From: Nocardioides mesophilus
GTDB taxonomy: Bacteria > Actinomycetota > Actinomycetes > Propionibacteriales > Nocardioidaceae
DNA: 64,000 bases
NCBI RefSeq assembly: GCF_014395785.1
Contig: NZ_CP060713.1
Span: forward strand, 1,206,501-1,270,500
Direction of reading: 5' to 3'
The notes under the pieces are model-generated. The model saw only the letters and a list, made by a program, of their open reading frames with translations, made no database searches and was not told the DNA's origin. Made by a program: the position numbers and the translations under genes. Positions 15,611 through 24,551 of this stretch are shown here, one piece after another. Position 1 is the stretch's first letter. Every line of letters begins with the position of its first letter.

Positions 15611-16894
15611 TCAGCCGGGTCCGGCCACCGAGCGCTCGGCCGGGTCGCCGGCCGCTGCGGTCGCCTCCCACTCGAACGCGACGTCGTCGCGCCGGCGTCG
15701 CTCCAGGTGCCCCAGCTGAGCCCGCAGCGGCTCGGCGCGGTCCTCGTCGACGACGTCGAGGAGGTCGCGCAGCATCCGCTCGAGGCGCCGGTGCACGCGC
15801 ACCGAGTCGGCGCCCCAGTGCCGGACCTCGTCGCAGCACAGGCCCACGTACTCGGCCCAACCCGGCACCGGCACCCGCAGCCGCACCACGCCGTCCACGA
15901 CGGTGTCACCGACGGCGAGCTCCCGGCGGGCGATCCGGCGCAGCAGCGAGTGCAGCCGGTCCACGCACTGGACCGCGGTCGTCGGGTCGTTCACGCCCGG
16001 GGAGAGGGCCCGCTCGGCGATGTCGACGATCTGGCGGAACCCGTACGACGGATCGCGGGAGGTCTCGCGCTCCCGGGCCAGGCCGACGTGCGCCTGGAGG
16101 TCGCTGACCGAGCACTCCTCCTCGGCGGTCCGGACCCCCAGCAGCGGCTGTCCCTGGACCATCCACGTGCCCGGGTGCACCAGCAGCTCCACGGTCGCGT
16201 CGTGCCGGCCCGCCCAGGCGACCAGCGCGGCCCGGTCGAACCAGGCCAGCACCCCGTCGCCGTCGGAACGCACCAGCCGGCGGCTCCCCGGCGCCACCCG
16301 CCCCGGCCCGGCCCCGTCGGGGTCGTCCGCGTCGGGGTCGGCCTCGTCGGCGTACCAGCCGTCCAGGGCCCGCTGGGTCTCCTTGTGGATCCGGTCGATG
16401 ATCGTCACCACCCGCAGCGACTGCGCCATGTGGTGGATGAAGCCGACCAGCGTGCCGATGCTGGCCAGCCCGAGCAGCAGCGCCAGTCCCACCCCGAGGC
16501 CGGGCACGAACCCGTCGTCGCCGCCGCGGACCTCGCGCAGCACCAGCAGCGCGAAGACGAACGTGCCGACGAAGACCGCGAGCGCGGCCTGGGTCCACCG
16601 GTCCCGCAGCAGCGAGCTGAGCACCCGCGGGCTGAACTGGCTGGAGGCGAGCTGCAGCGCGACCACGGTGATCGAGAAGGTGAGCGCCGCGAAGGTCAGC
16701 ACCGAGGACGCCACCGTGCTGAGGATGGCGCGGGCCGAGTCCGGGCCGCCGCCGTAGAGCAGCCCGAAGTCGCCGCCGAAGGCCCGGTCCAGCCGCACCA
16801 CGACGAGCGCGGCCGCACCGGCCAGCACCGCTCCGACCGCCGGCAGCACCCAGAAGACGGTGGTGAGCCGGCTGAGCAGCATCCGAGGGTTCAT
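15611..16894 (-). CDS. DUF2254 family membrane protein
   Basis: The 427-residue protein has four predicted N-terminal helices (around residues 12-32, 60-85, 103-120, 128-150) followed by a soluble domain. The pattern STVASSVLTFAALTFSITVVALQLASSQFSPRVLSSLLRDRWTQAALAVFVGTFVFALLVLREV is characteristic of DUF2254. The C-terminal part (SYGFRQIVDIAERALSPGVNDPTTAVQCVDRL) is also conserved in the family. The function is unknown. I placed the start at the ATG at 16894; upstream in-frame sequence belongs to the MFS region. Confidence 0.85.
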   Translation of the reverse strand: MNPRMLLSRLTTVFWVLPAVGAVLAGAAALVVVRLDRAFGGDFGLLYGGGPDSARAILSTVASSVLTFAALTFSITVVALQLASSQFSPRVLSSLLRDRWTQAALAVFVGTFVFALLVLREVRGGDDGFVPGLGVGLALLLGLASIGTLVGFIHHMAQSLRVVTIIDRIHKETQRALDGWYADEADPDADDPDGAGPGRVAPGSRRLVRSDGDGVLAWFDRAALVAWAGRHDATVELLVHPGTWMVQGQPLLGVRTAEEECSVSDLQAHVGLARERETSRDPSYGFRQIVDIAERALSPGVNDPTTAVQCVDRLHSLLRRIARRELAVGDTVVDGVVRLRVPVPGWAEYVGLCCDEVRHWGADSVRVHRRLERMLRDLLDVVDEDRAEPLRAQLGHLERRRRDDVAFEWEATAAAGDPAERSVAGPG

Positions 16895-16914
16895 CGGGCC
16901 ACCGTAGTGGGCGG

Positions 16915-18237
16915 CTACTCCGACGGCTCGAGCTCCGCGCGTCGCAGCGGCACCAGCGCGGTCAGCCCGAGCAGCGCCAGGCCGGCGAGGAGCAGCAGCG
17001 CGCCGGGCATCCCCAGCGGGTGCGCGAGGCCGCCGACGACCGCGGAGCCGATGCCGCCGCCGACGAGGAACATCAGCGTGGCCAGCCCGAGGGCGACCCC
17101 GCGTACGTCGTCGTGCACGGCGTCGCCGACCACGGCCATCAGGGCCGGCTGCCCGAGGCCGAACGCGAAGGTGACCGCGACGACGGCCAGCACCAGCAGC
17201 ACCGCGGAACCGATCTCGGCGCCGCCGGCCGCGAGCACCATCGCCGCGGCGACGGTGAGGCCGGCGACGCCCAGCGCCGAGGTGCCGCCGATCCGGTCGA
17301 GCACGGGCGCGGCGATCCGCGGGGCGGCCAGCCCGGTCACCGCGCTCGGCAGCAGCGCCAGCCCCACCTGCCACGGCTCCCAGCCCTGACCCACCAGCAC
17401 GGCGGGGACGGCGATGAGCAGCGCGAACCACGAGCCCGGCACGGCCGCGGCCGCGATCGAGCTGCGGACCACCACGGTGTTGGACAGCACCGACATCGGC
17501 AGGAACCCGTGCGGGCGACGACGTACCCACCACGCCACCGCGGGCACCCCCATCGCCAGCAGCAGCGCCCCCGCGACCGCTACGCCGACGCCTGTGGAGG
17601 GCGACTGCACCAGCATGATCAGGCCGGCCGAGGTGCCCGCGACGAGCACCGCGCCCCACAGGTCCAGCCGGGCGCCGGAGCCGTCGGTGGGCAGCGAGCG
17701 CCACAGCAGCGGCACCAGCAGCACCCCGAGCACCGGCAGCGCGATCACGGCGCGCCAGCCGAGCAGCCCCTCGACGGTGCCGCCGGCCAGCGGCCCCACG
17801 CAGCTCAGCGCGGAGGCCACGCCGGCGACCCGGCCGAGCGCCGCGGACCGGTCCGAGCCGGTGTAGCGGCTGCTGATCACCGCGACGCCGAGGGTGGGTA
17901 CGGCGGCGGCGCCGGCGCCCTGGAGCACCCGGGCGGCGAGCAGCACCCCGAACGACGGCGCCAGCGCGCCCGCGATCGCGCCGACCGTCATCAGCCCGAC
18001 CCCGAAGAGCAGCGGGGTGCGGATCCCGACCAGGTCGGAGACCCGGCCGTAGACGGCGGTGGCGACGGCCAGCATCAGCGCGTACAGGCTCACCGCCCAG
18101 GCGCTCACCCCGGTGCTGACGCCGAGGCCGTCGGCGATGACCGGCAGGGCGATCGCGGCGGAGGAGCTGCCGAGCCCGGCGAGCCCGAAGAGCAGGCCGA
18201 CCAGGACGGAGACGCGGCGGGAGTCGGTGGTAGACAT
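16915..18237 (-). CDS. MFS transporter (multidrug-exporter type)
   Basis: The 440-residue membrane protein has the drug:H+ antiporter signature LYALMLAVATAVYGRVSDLVGIRTPLLFGVGLMTVGAIAGALAPSFGVLLAARVLQGAGAAAVPTLGVAVISSRY (motif A and the RxxQGxGaA motif) and 12-14 helices. It resembles EmrB/tetracycline-type exporters. It is 20 bp upstream of the DUF2254 gene in the same orientation and may be co-transcribed with it. The substrate is unknown. Confidence 0.87.
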   Translation of the reverse strand: MSTTDSRRVSVLVGLLFGLAGLGSSSAAIALPVIADGLGVSTGVSAWAVSLYALMLAVATAVYGRVSDLVGIRTPLLFGVGLMTVGAIAGALAPSFGVLLAARVLQGAGAAAVPTLGVAVISSRYTGSDRSAALGRVAGVASALSCVGPLAGGTVEGLLGWRAVIALPVLGVLLVPLLWRSLPTDGSGARLDLWGAVLVAGTSAGLIMLVQSPSTGVGVAVAGALLLAMGVPAVAWWVRRRPHGFLPMSVLSNTVVVRSSIAAAAVPGSWFALLIAVPAVLVGQGWEPWQVGLALLPSAVTGLAAPRIAAPVLDRIGGTSALGVAGLTVAAAMVLAAGGAEIGSAVLLVLAVVAVTFAFGLGQPALMAVVGDAVHDDVRGVALGLATLMFLVGGGIGSAVVGGLAHPLGMPGALLLLAGLALLGLTALVPLRRAELEPSE

Positions 18238-18359
18238 CCCGGGCGCAACACCATCAGCCCGGCGAGTCATTCCCGGTCCGCGTGGCCGATCGCGCCCGAG
18301 GCGCCGACTCAGCCCGGATGCGGTCCGCCCGGGAGTGCGGTCAGCCGGAGCGCGCCGGC

Positions 18360-18830
18360 TCAGGCCGGGGCACGGTCGGGCGGGAAGCCGCCGGTCGCGA
18401 TGGGACCCCACGACTCGACGGTGATCCGGATCAGCGACTTGCCCTGCCGGCGCATCGCCTCGCGGTACTCCTCCCAGTCCGAGTGCTCGCCGGCGATGCA
18501 CCGGAAGTACTCCACCAGGCCGTCCTCAGCCTCCTGCGAGGGCATGTCGAGCACCTCGGCGGTGCCGTCGACCTGCACGTAGGGCCCGTCCCAGTCGTCG
18601 GAGTGCACCAGCACCGAGACCAGCGGGTTGCGCCGCAGGTTCACGGCCTTCGCGCGGTCGGGGTACGTCGACACGACGATCCGGCCCTCGGCGTCCACGC
18701 CGCCCGACACCGGGGACATCTGCGGCCGGCCGTTGCGCCGGGTCGTGACGAGGGTCAGCTTGTGCCGGGTCCGGGCGAAGTCGAGCAGCGCGTCCCGGTC
18801 GACGCGGTCGGTGGTCGCGATGTTGGCCAT
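18360..18830 (-). CDS. PPOX-class (F420/FMN split-barrel) family protein
   Basis: The 156-residue split-barrel protein contains ARTRHKLTLVTTRRNGRPQMSPVSGGVDAEGRIVVSTYPDRAKAVNLRRNPLVSVLVHSDD and YVQVDGTAEVLD, matching the TIGR03618-type F420-dependent PPOX family (Rv1155/Rv2074-like). Such proteins bind F420 or FMN and reduce small molecules. The C-terminal IRITVESWGPIATGGFPP is also typical. It is a single gene; the 122 bp to the MFS start show no clear feature. Confidence 0.85.
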   Translation of the reverse strand: MANIATTDRVDRDALLDFARTRHKLTLVTTRRNGRPQMSPVSGGVDAEGRIVVSTYPDRAKAVNLRRNPLVSVLVHSDDWDGPYVQVDGTAEVLDMPSQEAEDGLVEYFRCIAGEHSDWEEYREAMRRQGKSLIRITVESWGPIATGGFPPDRAPA

Positions 18831-18998
18831 GCCCGCAGCCTACGACCCGGTGCCCGCGCGCCCCGCCCGCCGCCCGAGGCTCGGCCGGGCTGGGGCCCGC
18901 GCGCCGCTCGGTCGCCGGTCGGCCCGTGGCTGAGCAGCCGGCCGGGGCGGGGCCGGCCTCGCGCCGCGGCACCGCCGGCGTCCGCGACAATGGGCGCC

Positions 18999-19616
18999 AT
19001 GACCGACCCCGCCTCCGCGCAGCTCGGCGTCACGCCGACCCCGGCGCCCGCCGCCCGGCTCACCGACGAGCTGCTCTGGGACGAGTCGGCGCGTCCGCAG
19101 GTGGAACCGCTCCCGGGCACGACGTACGACGAGCGCGGGCGCGCCGAGGGCCGGCACCTGATCGACGTGCACGACCACCTGCGCGGCGAGATCGAGCAGC
19201 TGCGCGAGCTGGTCGGCCAGGTGGCGGCCGGACAGCTCGGCGCCGGAGCGGCCCGGTCGGCGATCAGCACGATGACGCTGCGGCAGAACAGCTGGACGCT
19301 CGGCACCTACTGCGCGACGTACTGCCGGGTGGTCACGACCCACCACACCATCGAGGACGTCTCGATGTTCCCGCACCTGCGCCGCTCCGACGCCCGGCTG
19401 GCCCCGGTGATCGACCGGCTGGAGGAGGAGCACCACGTGATCGCCGAGGTGCTCGAGCGCGTGGACGCCGCCCTGGTGGCGATGGTCGGGCACCCGGAGC
19501 AGGACGTGGCGCCGGTGCGGCACGCGGTGGACCTGCTGACCGACGTGCTGCTGTCCCACCTCGCCTACGAGGAGCAGCAGCTCGTCGAGCCGCTCGCCCG
19601 GCTCGGCTTCGGCTGA
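18999..19616 (+). CDS. Hemerythrin-like (HHE) domain protein, probably leaderless
   Basis: The 205-residue protein has metal-ligand-type motifs LIDVHDHLRGEIEQLREL (about residues 58-75), VVTTHHTIEDVSMFPHL (about 114-130), DRLEEEHHVIAEVLERV and LLSHLAYEEQQLVEPL. It fits the HHE cation-binding fold that carries a di-iron site for O2 or NO sensing or stress. GACAAT (18986-18991) is a -10 box 7 nt before the ATG at 18999, so translation probably starts there on a leaderless message, not at the ATG at 18990. Confidence 0.83.
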   Translation: MTDPASAQLGVTPTPAPAARLTDELLWDESARPQVEPLPGTTYDERGRAEGRHLIDVHDHLRGEIEQLRELVGQVAAGQLGAGAARSAISTMTLRQNSWTLGTYCATYCRVVTTHHTIEDVSMFPHLRRSDARLAPVIDRLEEEHHVIAEVLERVDAALVAMVGHPEQDVAPVRHAVDLLTDVLLSHLAYEEQQLVEPLARLGFG

Positions 19617-19639
19617 GCGCCGCCCGGGCCTGTCCGGTC

Positions 19640-19757
19640 CGGTCGGGACCGACATTGGTCCGCCGCTCCACGCCGAGCCGGACCGGGCCCAGCCGCGCCA
19701 CGCCGAGCTGGGTCAGGCCGAGCCAGGCCGACATCGGCCCGCCGCGCCAGCGTCCCG
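19640..19757. repeat. Degenerate short repeats in spacer
   Basis: Two copies of a roughly 22-bp motif (CCGACATTGGTCCGCCGC at about 19649 and CCGACATCGGCCCGCCGC at about 19729), plus two copies of CACGCCGAGC, fill the gap between the hemerythrin and DUF559 genes. No coding potential was recognised. The block runs directly into the palindromic element at 19757. Confidence 0.5.
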
Positions 19758-19828
19758 ACATGCACTTGCGTGACCTGCGGCGGTCGTTCAGGCGGAGCGC
19801 CGCTGCGCCGCGGGGCCGAGTGCATGTC
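19757..19828. repeat. 72-bp palindromic element, copy 1 (family P72)
   Basis: The ends GACATGCACTTGCG (left) and GAGTGCATGTC (right, 19818-19828) are inverted repeats enclosing about 50 bp. A second copy with the same ends and related flanking bases (gcg-acct; gccgcg) lies at 20867-20938, on the other side of the DUF559 gene. The right arm of copy 1 encodes the last residues of that protein (GQPLGHALGPAAQ). Confidence 0.75.
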
Positions 19829-20687
19829 CGAGCGGTTGCCCGGACAGCCGCGCCACCAGCGCGGCCAGCACGGACCGCACGTAGTCGGGGCGGAACATCA
19901 CGTGCTCCCACGCGAACCGGATCACCAACCACCCGTCAACGACGAACGCGTTGTACCGCTCGCAGTCGAGCTTGAGCGCCCGCCGCCGGCCATGGAACTC
20001 GAAGGAGTCCGCCTCGACCACGATGCCGAGCTGCTGGTCGACCAGGTCGGGCCGGCCGATGTCGCCCAGCCACACCTGAGGCTCCACGTGCAGGCCCGGC
20101 ACCGAGAGAGCGATCGCGCGCAGCACCGACTCGAACGCGTTCTCGGCCCGAACGTCGGCGGCCTCGGCCACCCGCACGCACCGGCTGCGGAACCGGACCG
20201 GCTCCAGGTGCGCCCGGCACACCAGCTCCTCCTGGATCACCGACCCCGACCGCAGCGCGTCGTCGGCGACGACCAACGCCTCGTCGAAGGGCATCCACGC
20301 TGCGCATCGGAGGACCGTCTCCATGGGCCGGGTCGCGAGGCCGTTCACGTCGTCCGGGTCCAGGTCCCGGAACCGTACGCGGACACCTGCGGTCCGGTCG
20401 GCGGTGAGATGGCGGTTGCGCGGCACCGCGATGCACGGGCTCCGGGGCGGGTGCTTGAGCTGCCAGCCGAGGTACTGCGCCGCACTGTCCTCGACCAGCA
20501 CCCCGCTCAGCCGGTTGGCGGCCCGCAGCGCCTCGTCCACGCCCGGCAACGAGTAGCGGCCACGCGCGTCGCGGACGACCAGTCCGCGGGCCACCGCCAG
20601 CTGGAGCCGGGCACGCGAGGTCACCCGCAGCAGGCGCTCGGTCGTCGCCACGCCGCCCAGCCGCTCCAGTGCCCGGTCCGATCTCAT
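19788..20687 (-). CDS. DUF559 (Vsr/restriction-endonuclease-fold) protein with AbiEi-like N-terminus
   Basis: The 299-residue protein starts RALERLGGVATTERLLRVTSRARLQLAVARGLVVRDARGRYSLPG, a winged-helix segment like the type IV toxin-antitoxin AbiEi antitoxin. It ends in a DUF559 domain (LHVEPQVWLGDIGRPDLVDQQLGIVVEADSFEFHG...LKLDCERYNAFVVDGWLVIRFAWEHVMF). The D...E-x-D pattern resembles the Vsr/PD-(D/E)XK nuclease core. Such proteins are common orphans in actinobacteria and their biological role is not established. No partner toxin gene is adjacent. The gene sits between two copies of element P72. Confidence 0.8.
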   Translation of the reverse strand: MRSDRALERLGGVATTERLLRVTSRARLQLAVARGLVVRDARGRYSLPGVDEALRAANRLSGVLVEDSAAQYLGWQLKHPPRSPCIAVPRNRHLTADRTAGVRVRFRDLDPDDVNGLATRPMETVLRCAAWMPFDEALVVADDALRSGSVIQEELVCRAHLEPVRFRSRCVRVAEAADVRAENAFESVLRAIALSVPGLHVEPQVWLGDIGRPDLVDQQLGIVVEADSFEFHGRRRALKLDCERYNAFVVDGWLVIRFAWEHVMFRPDYVRSVLAALVARLSGQPLGHALGPAAQRRSA

Positions 20688-21049
20688 GCCGGCGAGCCTG
20701 CCGCCAGGCGACGTCCGGCGCGAACGGCCGTCCACAGCGCCGCCCGGGTCGCCGTCGTCCTCCCCAGCCCCGGCCGGCCGGCTTGTCGTCCCCGCGTCCG
20801 GTCGGCTAAGCGCCACCGCGCCCCGCGGCGCCGGTGGCCGGCCGCGCGGGGCCGGCCCTCGCCCGGACATGCACTCGCGCACCTGGATCGACCGGCCCAG
20901 GCGTGACCCCGGCTGGCCGCGCGGTCGAGTGCATGTCCCACCGCAGGTGGCTGAGGCGCGGTGCGGCTGAGCGCCGCCCCGGCCGGAGCGCGTCCGTCCA
21001 CGCACGGCGGGCGCGGCGCGGAAAGGCCGCGCGACGCGACTAGGGTCAG
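20688..21049. other. 362-bp gene-free spacer
   Basis: The gap between the divergent DUF559 and TauE/SafE genes holds the second P72 palindrome (20867-20938). It also has a TAGGGT box (21041-21046) just before the permease start. Otherwise it is GC-rich sequence in which I recognise no gene. Confidence 0.7.
20867..20938. repeat. 72-bp palindromic element, copy 2 (family P72)
   Basis: GACATGCACTCGCG (20867 onward) and GAGTGCATGTCC (20927-20938) form inverted ends around about 50 bp, as in copy 1 at 19757-19828. The two copies lie about 1.1 kb apart and bracket the DUF559 gene. Confidence 0.75.
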
Positions 21050-21781
21050 GTGGTGGTCGTCTCGCTCGTGGTGCTCATCGTCTTCGTAGGAGCGCTCACC
21101 CGGGCGACGTTCGGCTTCGGCGAGGCCCTCGTCGCGATGCCGCTGCTCGCCCTGCTGCCGATCGGCCTGCCGACCGCGGCGTCGCTGATCGCGATCGTGA
21201 GCCTGACGCTGGCGGTGATCGGGATCGTCGGCGGCTCGGGCCAGGTCGACCGGAAGGTGCTGCTGCGGCTGTGCCTCGGCGCGGTGCTCGGCGTGCCGCT
21301 CGGCGTCGCGCTGGTCCTGCTGGTGCCCGAGCGTGCCGTGGCCGCGGCGCTCGGCTGCTTCCTGGTCGGCTACGGCTGGTACGCCGCCACCTCGCACCGA
21401 CCGGCCGGCACCGCCCCGCTCGAGGTCGCCTGGCCGGTCGGGGTGGTCGCCGGCGGGCTCGGGAGCGCCTACGGCTTCCACGGGATCCCGGTCGTCGTCT
21501 ACGGCACCCGGCGGGGCTGGTCACCGGCGATGTTCCGCGAGACCCTGCACGTGTTCTTCCTGGTCGCCGGCGTGCTGGTGGTGTCCGGCCAGGCGATCGG
21601 CGGGCTGTGGAGCGACGAGCTGCCGCTGCTGGTGGCGGTGTCGCTGCCGGTGGTCGGGCTCGCCGCGCTGCTCGGCCGGGCGCTGCACGCGCGGATCCCG
21701 GTCGACCGCTTCCAGCGCTCGGTGCACCTGCTGGTGCTGGTGCTCGGGGTGGTGCTGCTGACCCGCGCCGTCCTGTCCTGA
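21050..21781 (+). CDS. TauE/SafE (TSUP) family sulfite/anion exporter
   Basis: The 243-residue membrane protein has about eight helices. Two related halves each start with a conserved patch: FVGALTRATFGFGEALVAMPLLALL and GVVAGGLGSAYGFHGIPVVVYGTRRGWSP, the TSUP signature. The family moves sulfite, sulfoacetate or other organosulfur anions. The start is GTG at 21050 or 21053. TAGGGT (21041-21046) sits 7 nt before 21053, suggesting a leaderless message. It stands alone. Confidence 0.85.
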   Translation: MVVVSLVVLIVFVGALTRATFGFGEALVAMPLLALLPIGLPTAASLIAIVSLTLAVIGIVGGSGQVDRKVLLRLCLGAVLGVPLGVALVLLVPERAVAAALGCFLVGYGWYAATSHRPAGTAPLEVAWPVGVVAGGLGSAYGFHGIPVVVYGTRRGWSPAMFRETLHVFFLVAGVLVVSGQAIGGLWSDELPLLVAVSLPVVGLAALLGRALHARIPVDRFQRSVHLLVLVLGVVLLTRAVLS

Positions 21782-21898
21782 CCCCACGCCGCTGCAGCGC
21801 CAGCACCGGAGCGGGTCACGGGGCCGAAGCAGGTGGCCAACCGGAGCAGGCAGCGGGCCGCAGTCGGGCCGGCCGGGGCGGGCAGAGCAGCCGGCGGG

Positions 21899-22765
21899 TC
21901 AGTCCGCGCCGGCCACTTCGGCGGCGAACGCCGCCGCCACCCGGGTCATCTCCTCGACGAGGCCGTTCTGGGCGGCGCCGGCGAACCGCTCCGCCGGCCC
22001 GGACAGCGAGATCGCCGCCACGACGTCGGCCGCGCCGCCCACCGGCACCGCGACGCAGCGCACCCCGCGCTCCTGCTCCCCCTCGTCGACGGCCCAGCCG
22101 CGCTCGCGGGTCTGGTCGACCTCGGCGAGCAGCTCGGCCGGGTCGGTGATGGTGGTCTCGGTCAGCCGCGGCAGCGGGAGCCGGCGTACGACGGAGGCGG
22201 CGCGCTCCGGGGAGAGCCCGGCCAGCAGCACCTTGCCGGAGGCGGTGCTGTGCGGGGACACGTGCCGGCCGACCTCGGCGAACATCCGCAGGGTGTGCGG
22301 GGAGGACACCTGGGCGACGTAGACCACGTCGTCGCCCTCCAGGATGGAGAGGTTGGCGGTCTCCCCGGTGTCCTCGACCAGACGGGTCAGGAACGGCCGG
22401 GCGGTGTGCGCCAGGGTCTGGTGGGCGGCGTCGCCGAGCCGGAGCGTGGCGGCGCCGAGGGAGTACTTGCGGGCCGCGTCGTGCCGCACGTAGCCGCGGC
22501 TCCGCAGGCTCCGCAGCAGCCGGTGCGCGGTGCCCTGCGGCAACCCGGTCATCGCGGCCACCTCGCCGACGCCGACCGGGCCGCTGGACCGCGCCAGCGC
22601 CTCGAGGATGTCCAGGGCCCGGTCGACCGACTGGACCCCGCCCGCGGGACGGGCGCCTCCGGGACGGCCCACCGCTGCCGAGATCGCCGGCCGGGCAGCA
22701 GAAGGGCCGGCCGCGGGACCGGGCAGGGGACCGTCCATCGACTCGTCCCCTGCCTGCGCCCTCAC
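21899..22765 (-). CDS. IclR-family transcriptional regulator of the glycolate operon
   Basis: The 288-residue regulator has an IclR winged helix (VQSVDRALDILEALARSSGPVGVGEVAAMTGLPQGTAHRLLRSLRSRGYVRHDAARKYSLG, about residues 44-104) and the effector domain (SILEGDDVVYVAQV, SPHSTASGKVLLAGLS, RGWAVDEGEQERGVRCVAVPV). It is the last gene of the run aceB-glcD-glcE-glcF-permease, 24 bp behind the permease stop. It probably senses glyoxylate, glycolate or lactate and may bind the palindrome at 30517-30533. The start is GTG at 22765 or ATG at 22738. Confidence 0.88.
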   Translation of the reverse strand: MRAQAGDESMDGPLPGPAAGPSAARPAISAAVGRPGGARPAGGVQSVDRALDILEALARSSGPVGVGEVAAMTGLPQGTAHRLLRSLRSRGYVRHDAARKYSLGAATLRLGDAAHQTLAHTARPFLTRLVEDTGETANLSILEGDDVVYVAQVSSPHTLRMFAEVGRHVSPHSTASGKVLLAGLSPERAASVVRRLPLPRLTETTITDPAELLAEVDQTRERGWAVDEGEQERGVRCVAVPVGGAADVVAAISLSGPAERFAGAAQNGLVEEMTRVAAAFAAEVAGAD

Positions 22766-22789
22766 GACCGGCCTACCTCTGTCCGTGCC

Positions 22790-24544
22790 TCAGGGAATCA
22801 TCCAGCCGAGAACCGCGGTCGACTGCAGCCACACGATGACGCACATGAACAGCAGCAGCAGGATGCTCCAGCCGAACACCTTGCGGAACAGGTCGCCCTC
22901 GCGCCCGGCCATGCCCACGGCAGCAGCCGCGATGGCGAGGTTCTGCGGGCTGACCATCTTGCCCATGACACCGCCGGAGGAGTTGGCCGCGGCCATCAGC
23001 ACCGGGTCCAGCCCGGTACGGGCGGCGGTCTGCACCTGCAGCGCACCGAAGAGCGCGTTGGCGGAGGTGTCGGATCCGGTGACCGCCACGCCGAGCCAGC
23101 CGAGCATCGGCGAGAGCAGCACGAACAGTCCGCCGGCCCCGGCGAGCCAGGCACCGAGGGTGGTGGTCTGACCCGAGGAGTTCATGACGTAGGCCAGCGC
23201 GAGCACGGCCATCACCGTGAGGATGGCCCACTTCAGCTCGATGTAGGTGTCGACGTACGCCTTCAGCGCCCGGGCGGGCGAGACCTTCAGCACGATCGCG
23301 GTCAGGATGCCGGCGAAGATCATCAGGGTGCCGGCGGCCGGCAGCCAGTTGAAGTTGTAGGTCATCGACGACAGCGGGTCGCCCGCGACGTTGCGCAGGT
23401 CCAGGCCCGGCCACTGGAACGGGATCGTCCAGGGCTTCTCGGCGAGAGCCTCCTTGACCGCGGTGATGTTCGTGATCGAGAAGATCGCGATGATGATGAG
23501 GTACGGCGCGTACGCCTTCCAGACCTCGCCCCGGTCGGTCACCGACGGGCGGGCCGCTCCGGACGGGCCGGCCATCCGTCCACCGGGACCGGTCTCGGTC
23601 GCGACGTGGCCACGGTCCGCGTTGCCGGTGGCGGTGTTCGCGGTGACCCGGTCACCGGAGGTGCCGGAGTCGCCGACACCCGAAGGCGTCTCGGCGTGGG
23701 TGAAGGTCTCGGAGGGCTGCCAGACGCGCAGCAGGCCGACGACAGCAGCGGCGGCCACGAGCGAGGCCACGATGTCGGTCAGCGGCACCGAGATGTAGTT
23801 GGAGGCGACGAACTGGGAGATGCCGAACGCGAGGCCGGCGACGATGGCGGGCAGCCAGGTCTGCTTCACGCCGCGCTTGCCGTCGACGACGAAGACGAGC
23901 ACCAGCGGCACCAGGATCGCCAGGATCGGGGTCTGCCGACCGACCATGGCGCCGAGGTGGTCCACGTCCAGACGCGGGTCGTCGCTGACACCGGAGGTGA
24001 CGGTGGCCAGCGTGATGATCGGGGTGGCCAGCGCACCGAAGGCGACCGGGGCGGTGTTCGCGATCAGTGCGACCGCGGCGGCCTTGATCGGCTCGAAGCC
24101 GAGCGCCATCAGCATGACCACGGTGATCGCCACCGGTGTGCCGAACCCGGCGAGCGCCTCGAGCAGCGCACCGAAGCAGAACGCGATGATGATGGCCTGG
24201 ATCCGGTGGTCCGCGCTGACGCTCTCGAAGGAGTGCCGCAGCACCTCGAAGTGGCCGCTGGCCACGGTGAGGTTGTAGACCCAGATCGCGTTGATGACGA
24301 TCCACAGGATCGGGAAGAACCCGAAGGCGGCACCTTCGGAGCCCGCGAGCAGCGCCTGGCCGACCGGCATCTCGAAGAACGCGACGGCCACGACGATGGC
24401 CACCACGAGGGAGGTCACGCCGGCGACCCACGCCTTGGTCTTGAGCCCGCCGAGCATGACGAACAGCGTGATGAGTGGCAGCGCGGCGCAGAGGGCGCTG
24501 AGTCCGAGCGATCCGGCTACCGGATCGAGTGTCTGCTGGAACAT
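22790..24544 (-). CDS. LctP/GlcA-family lactate/glycolate permease
   Basis: The 584-residue, 12-14-helix protein matches the L-lactate permease family: GFFPILWIVINAIWVYNLTVASG, FCFGALLEALAGFGTPVAITVVMLMALGF, LALAYVMNSSGQTTTLGAWLAGAGG and GSDTSANALFGALQVQTA...LMAAANSSGGVMGKMVSPQNLAIA. A hydrophilic loop of about 60 residues sits mid-protein (about 285-345). The family imports lactate or glycolate with protons. Linkage to glcDEF and malate synthase favours glycolate (GlcA-like), but the lut genes nearby mean lactate is also possible. glcF starts the gene pair 7 bp upstream. Confidence 0.9.
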   Translation of the reverse strand: MFQQTLDPVAGSLGLSALCAALPLITLFVMLGGLKTKAWVAGVTSLVVAIVVAVAFFEMPVGQALLAGSEGAAFGFFPILWIVINAIWVYNLTVASGHFEVLRHSFESVSADHRIQAIIIAFCFGALLEALAGFGTPVAITVVMLMALGFEPIKAAAVALIANTAPVAFGALATPIITLATVTSGVSDDPRLDVDHLGAMVGRQTPILAILVPLVLVFVVDGKRGVKQTWLPAIVAGLAFGISQFVASNYISVPLTDIVASLVAAAAVVGLLRVWQPSETFTHAETPSGVGDSGTSGDRVTANTATGNADRGHVATETGPGGRMAGPSGAARPSVTDRGEVWKAYAPYLIIIAIFSITNITAVKEALAEKPWTIPFQWPGLDLRNVAGDPLSSMTYNFNWLPAAGTLMIFAGILTAIVLKVSPARALKAYVDTYIELKWAILTVMAVLALAYVMNSSGQTTTLGAWLAGAGGLFVLLSPMLGWLGVAVTGSDTSANALFGALQVQTAARTGLDPVLMAAANSSGGVMGKMVSPQNLAIAAAAVGMAGREGDLFRKVFGWSILLLLFMCVIVWLQSTAVLGWMIP

Positions 24545-24551
24545 GACCTGA

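Noticed and set aside
16918-18500. Long plus-strand open frames opposite the MFS and DUF2254 genes
   Set aside because: They are His/Gln/Arg/Gly-rich shadows. The minus-strand products have proper membrane helices and family motifs.
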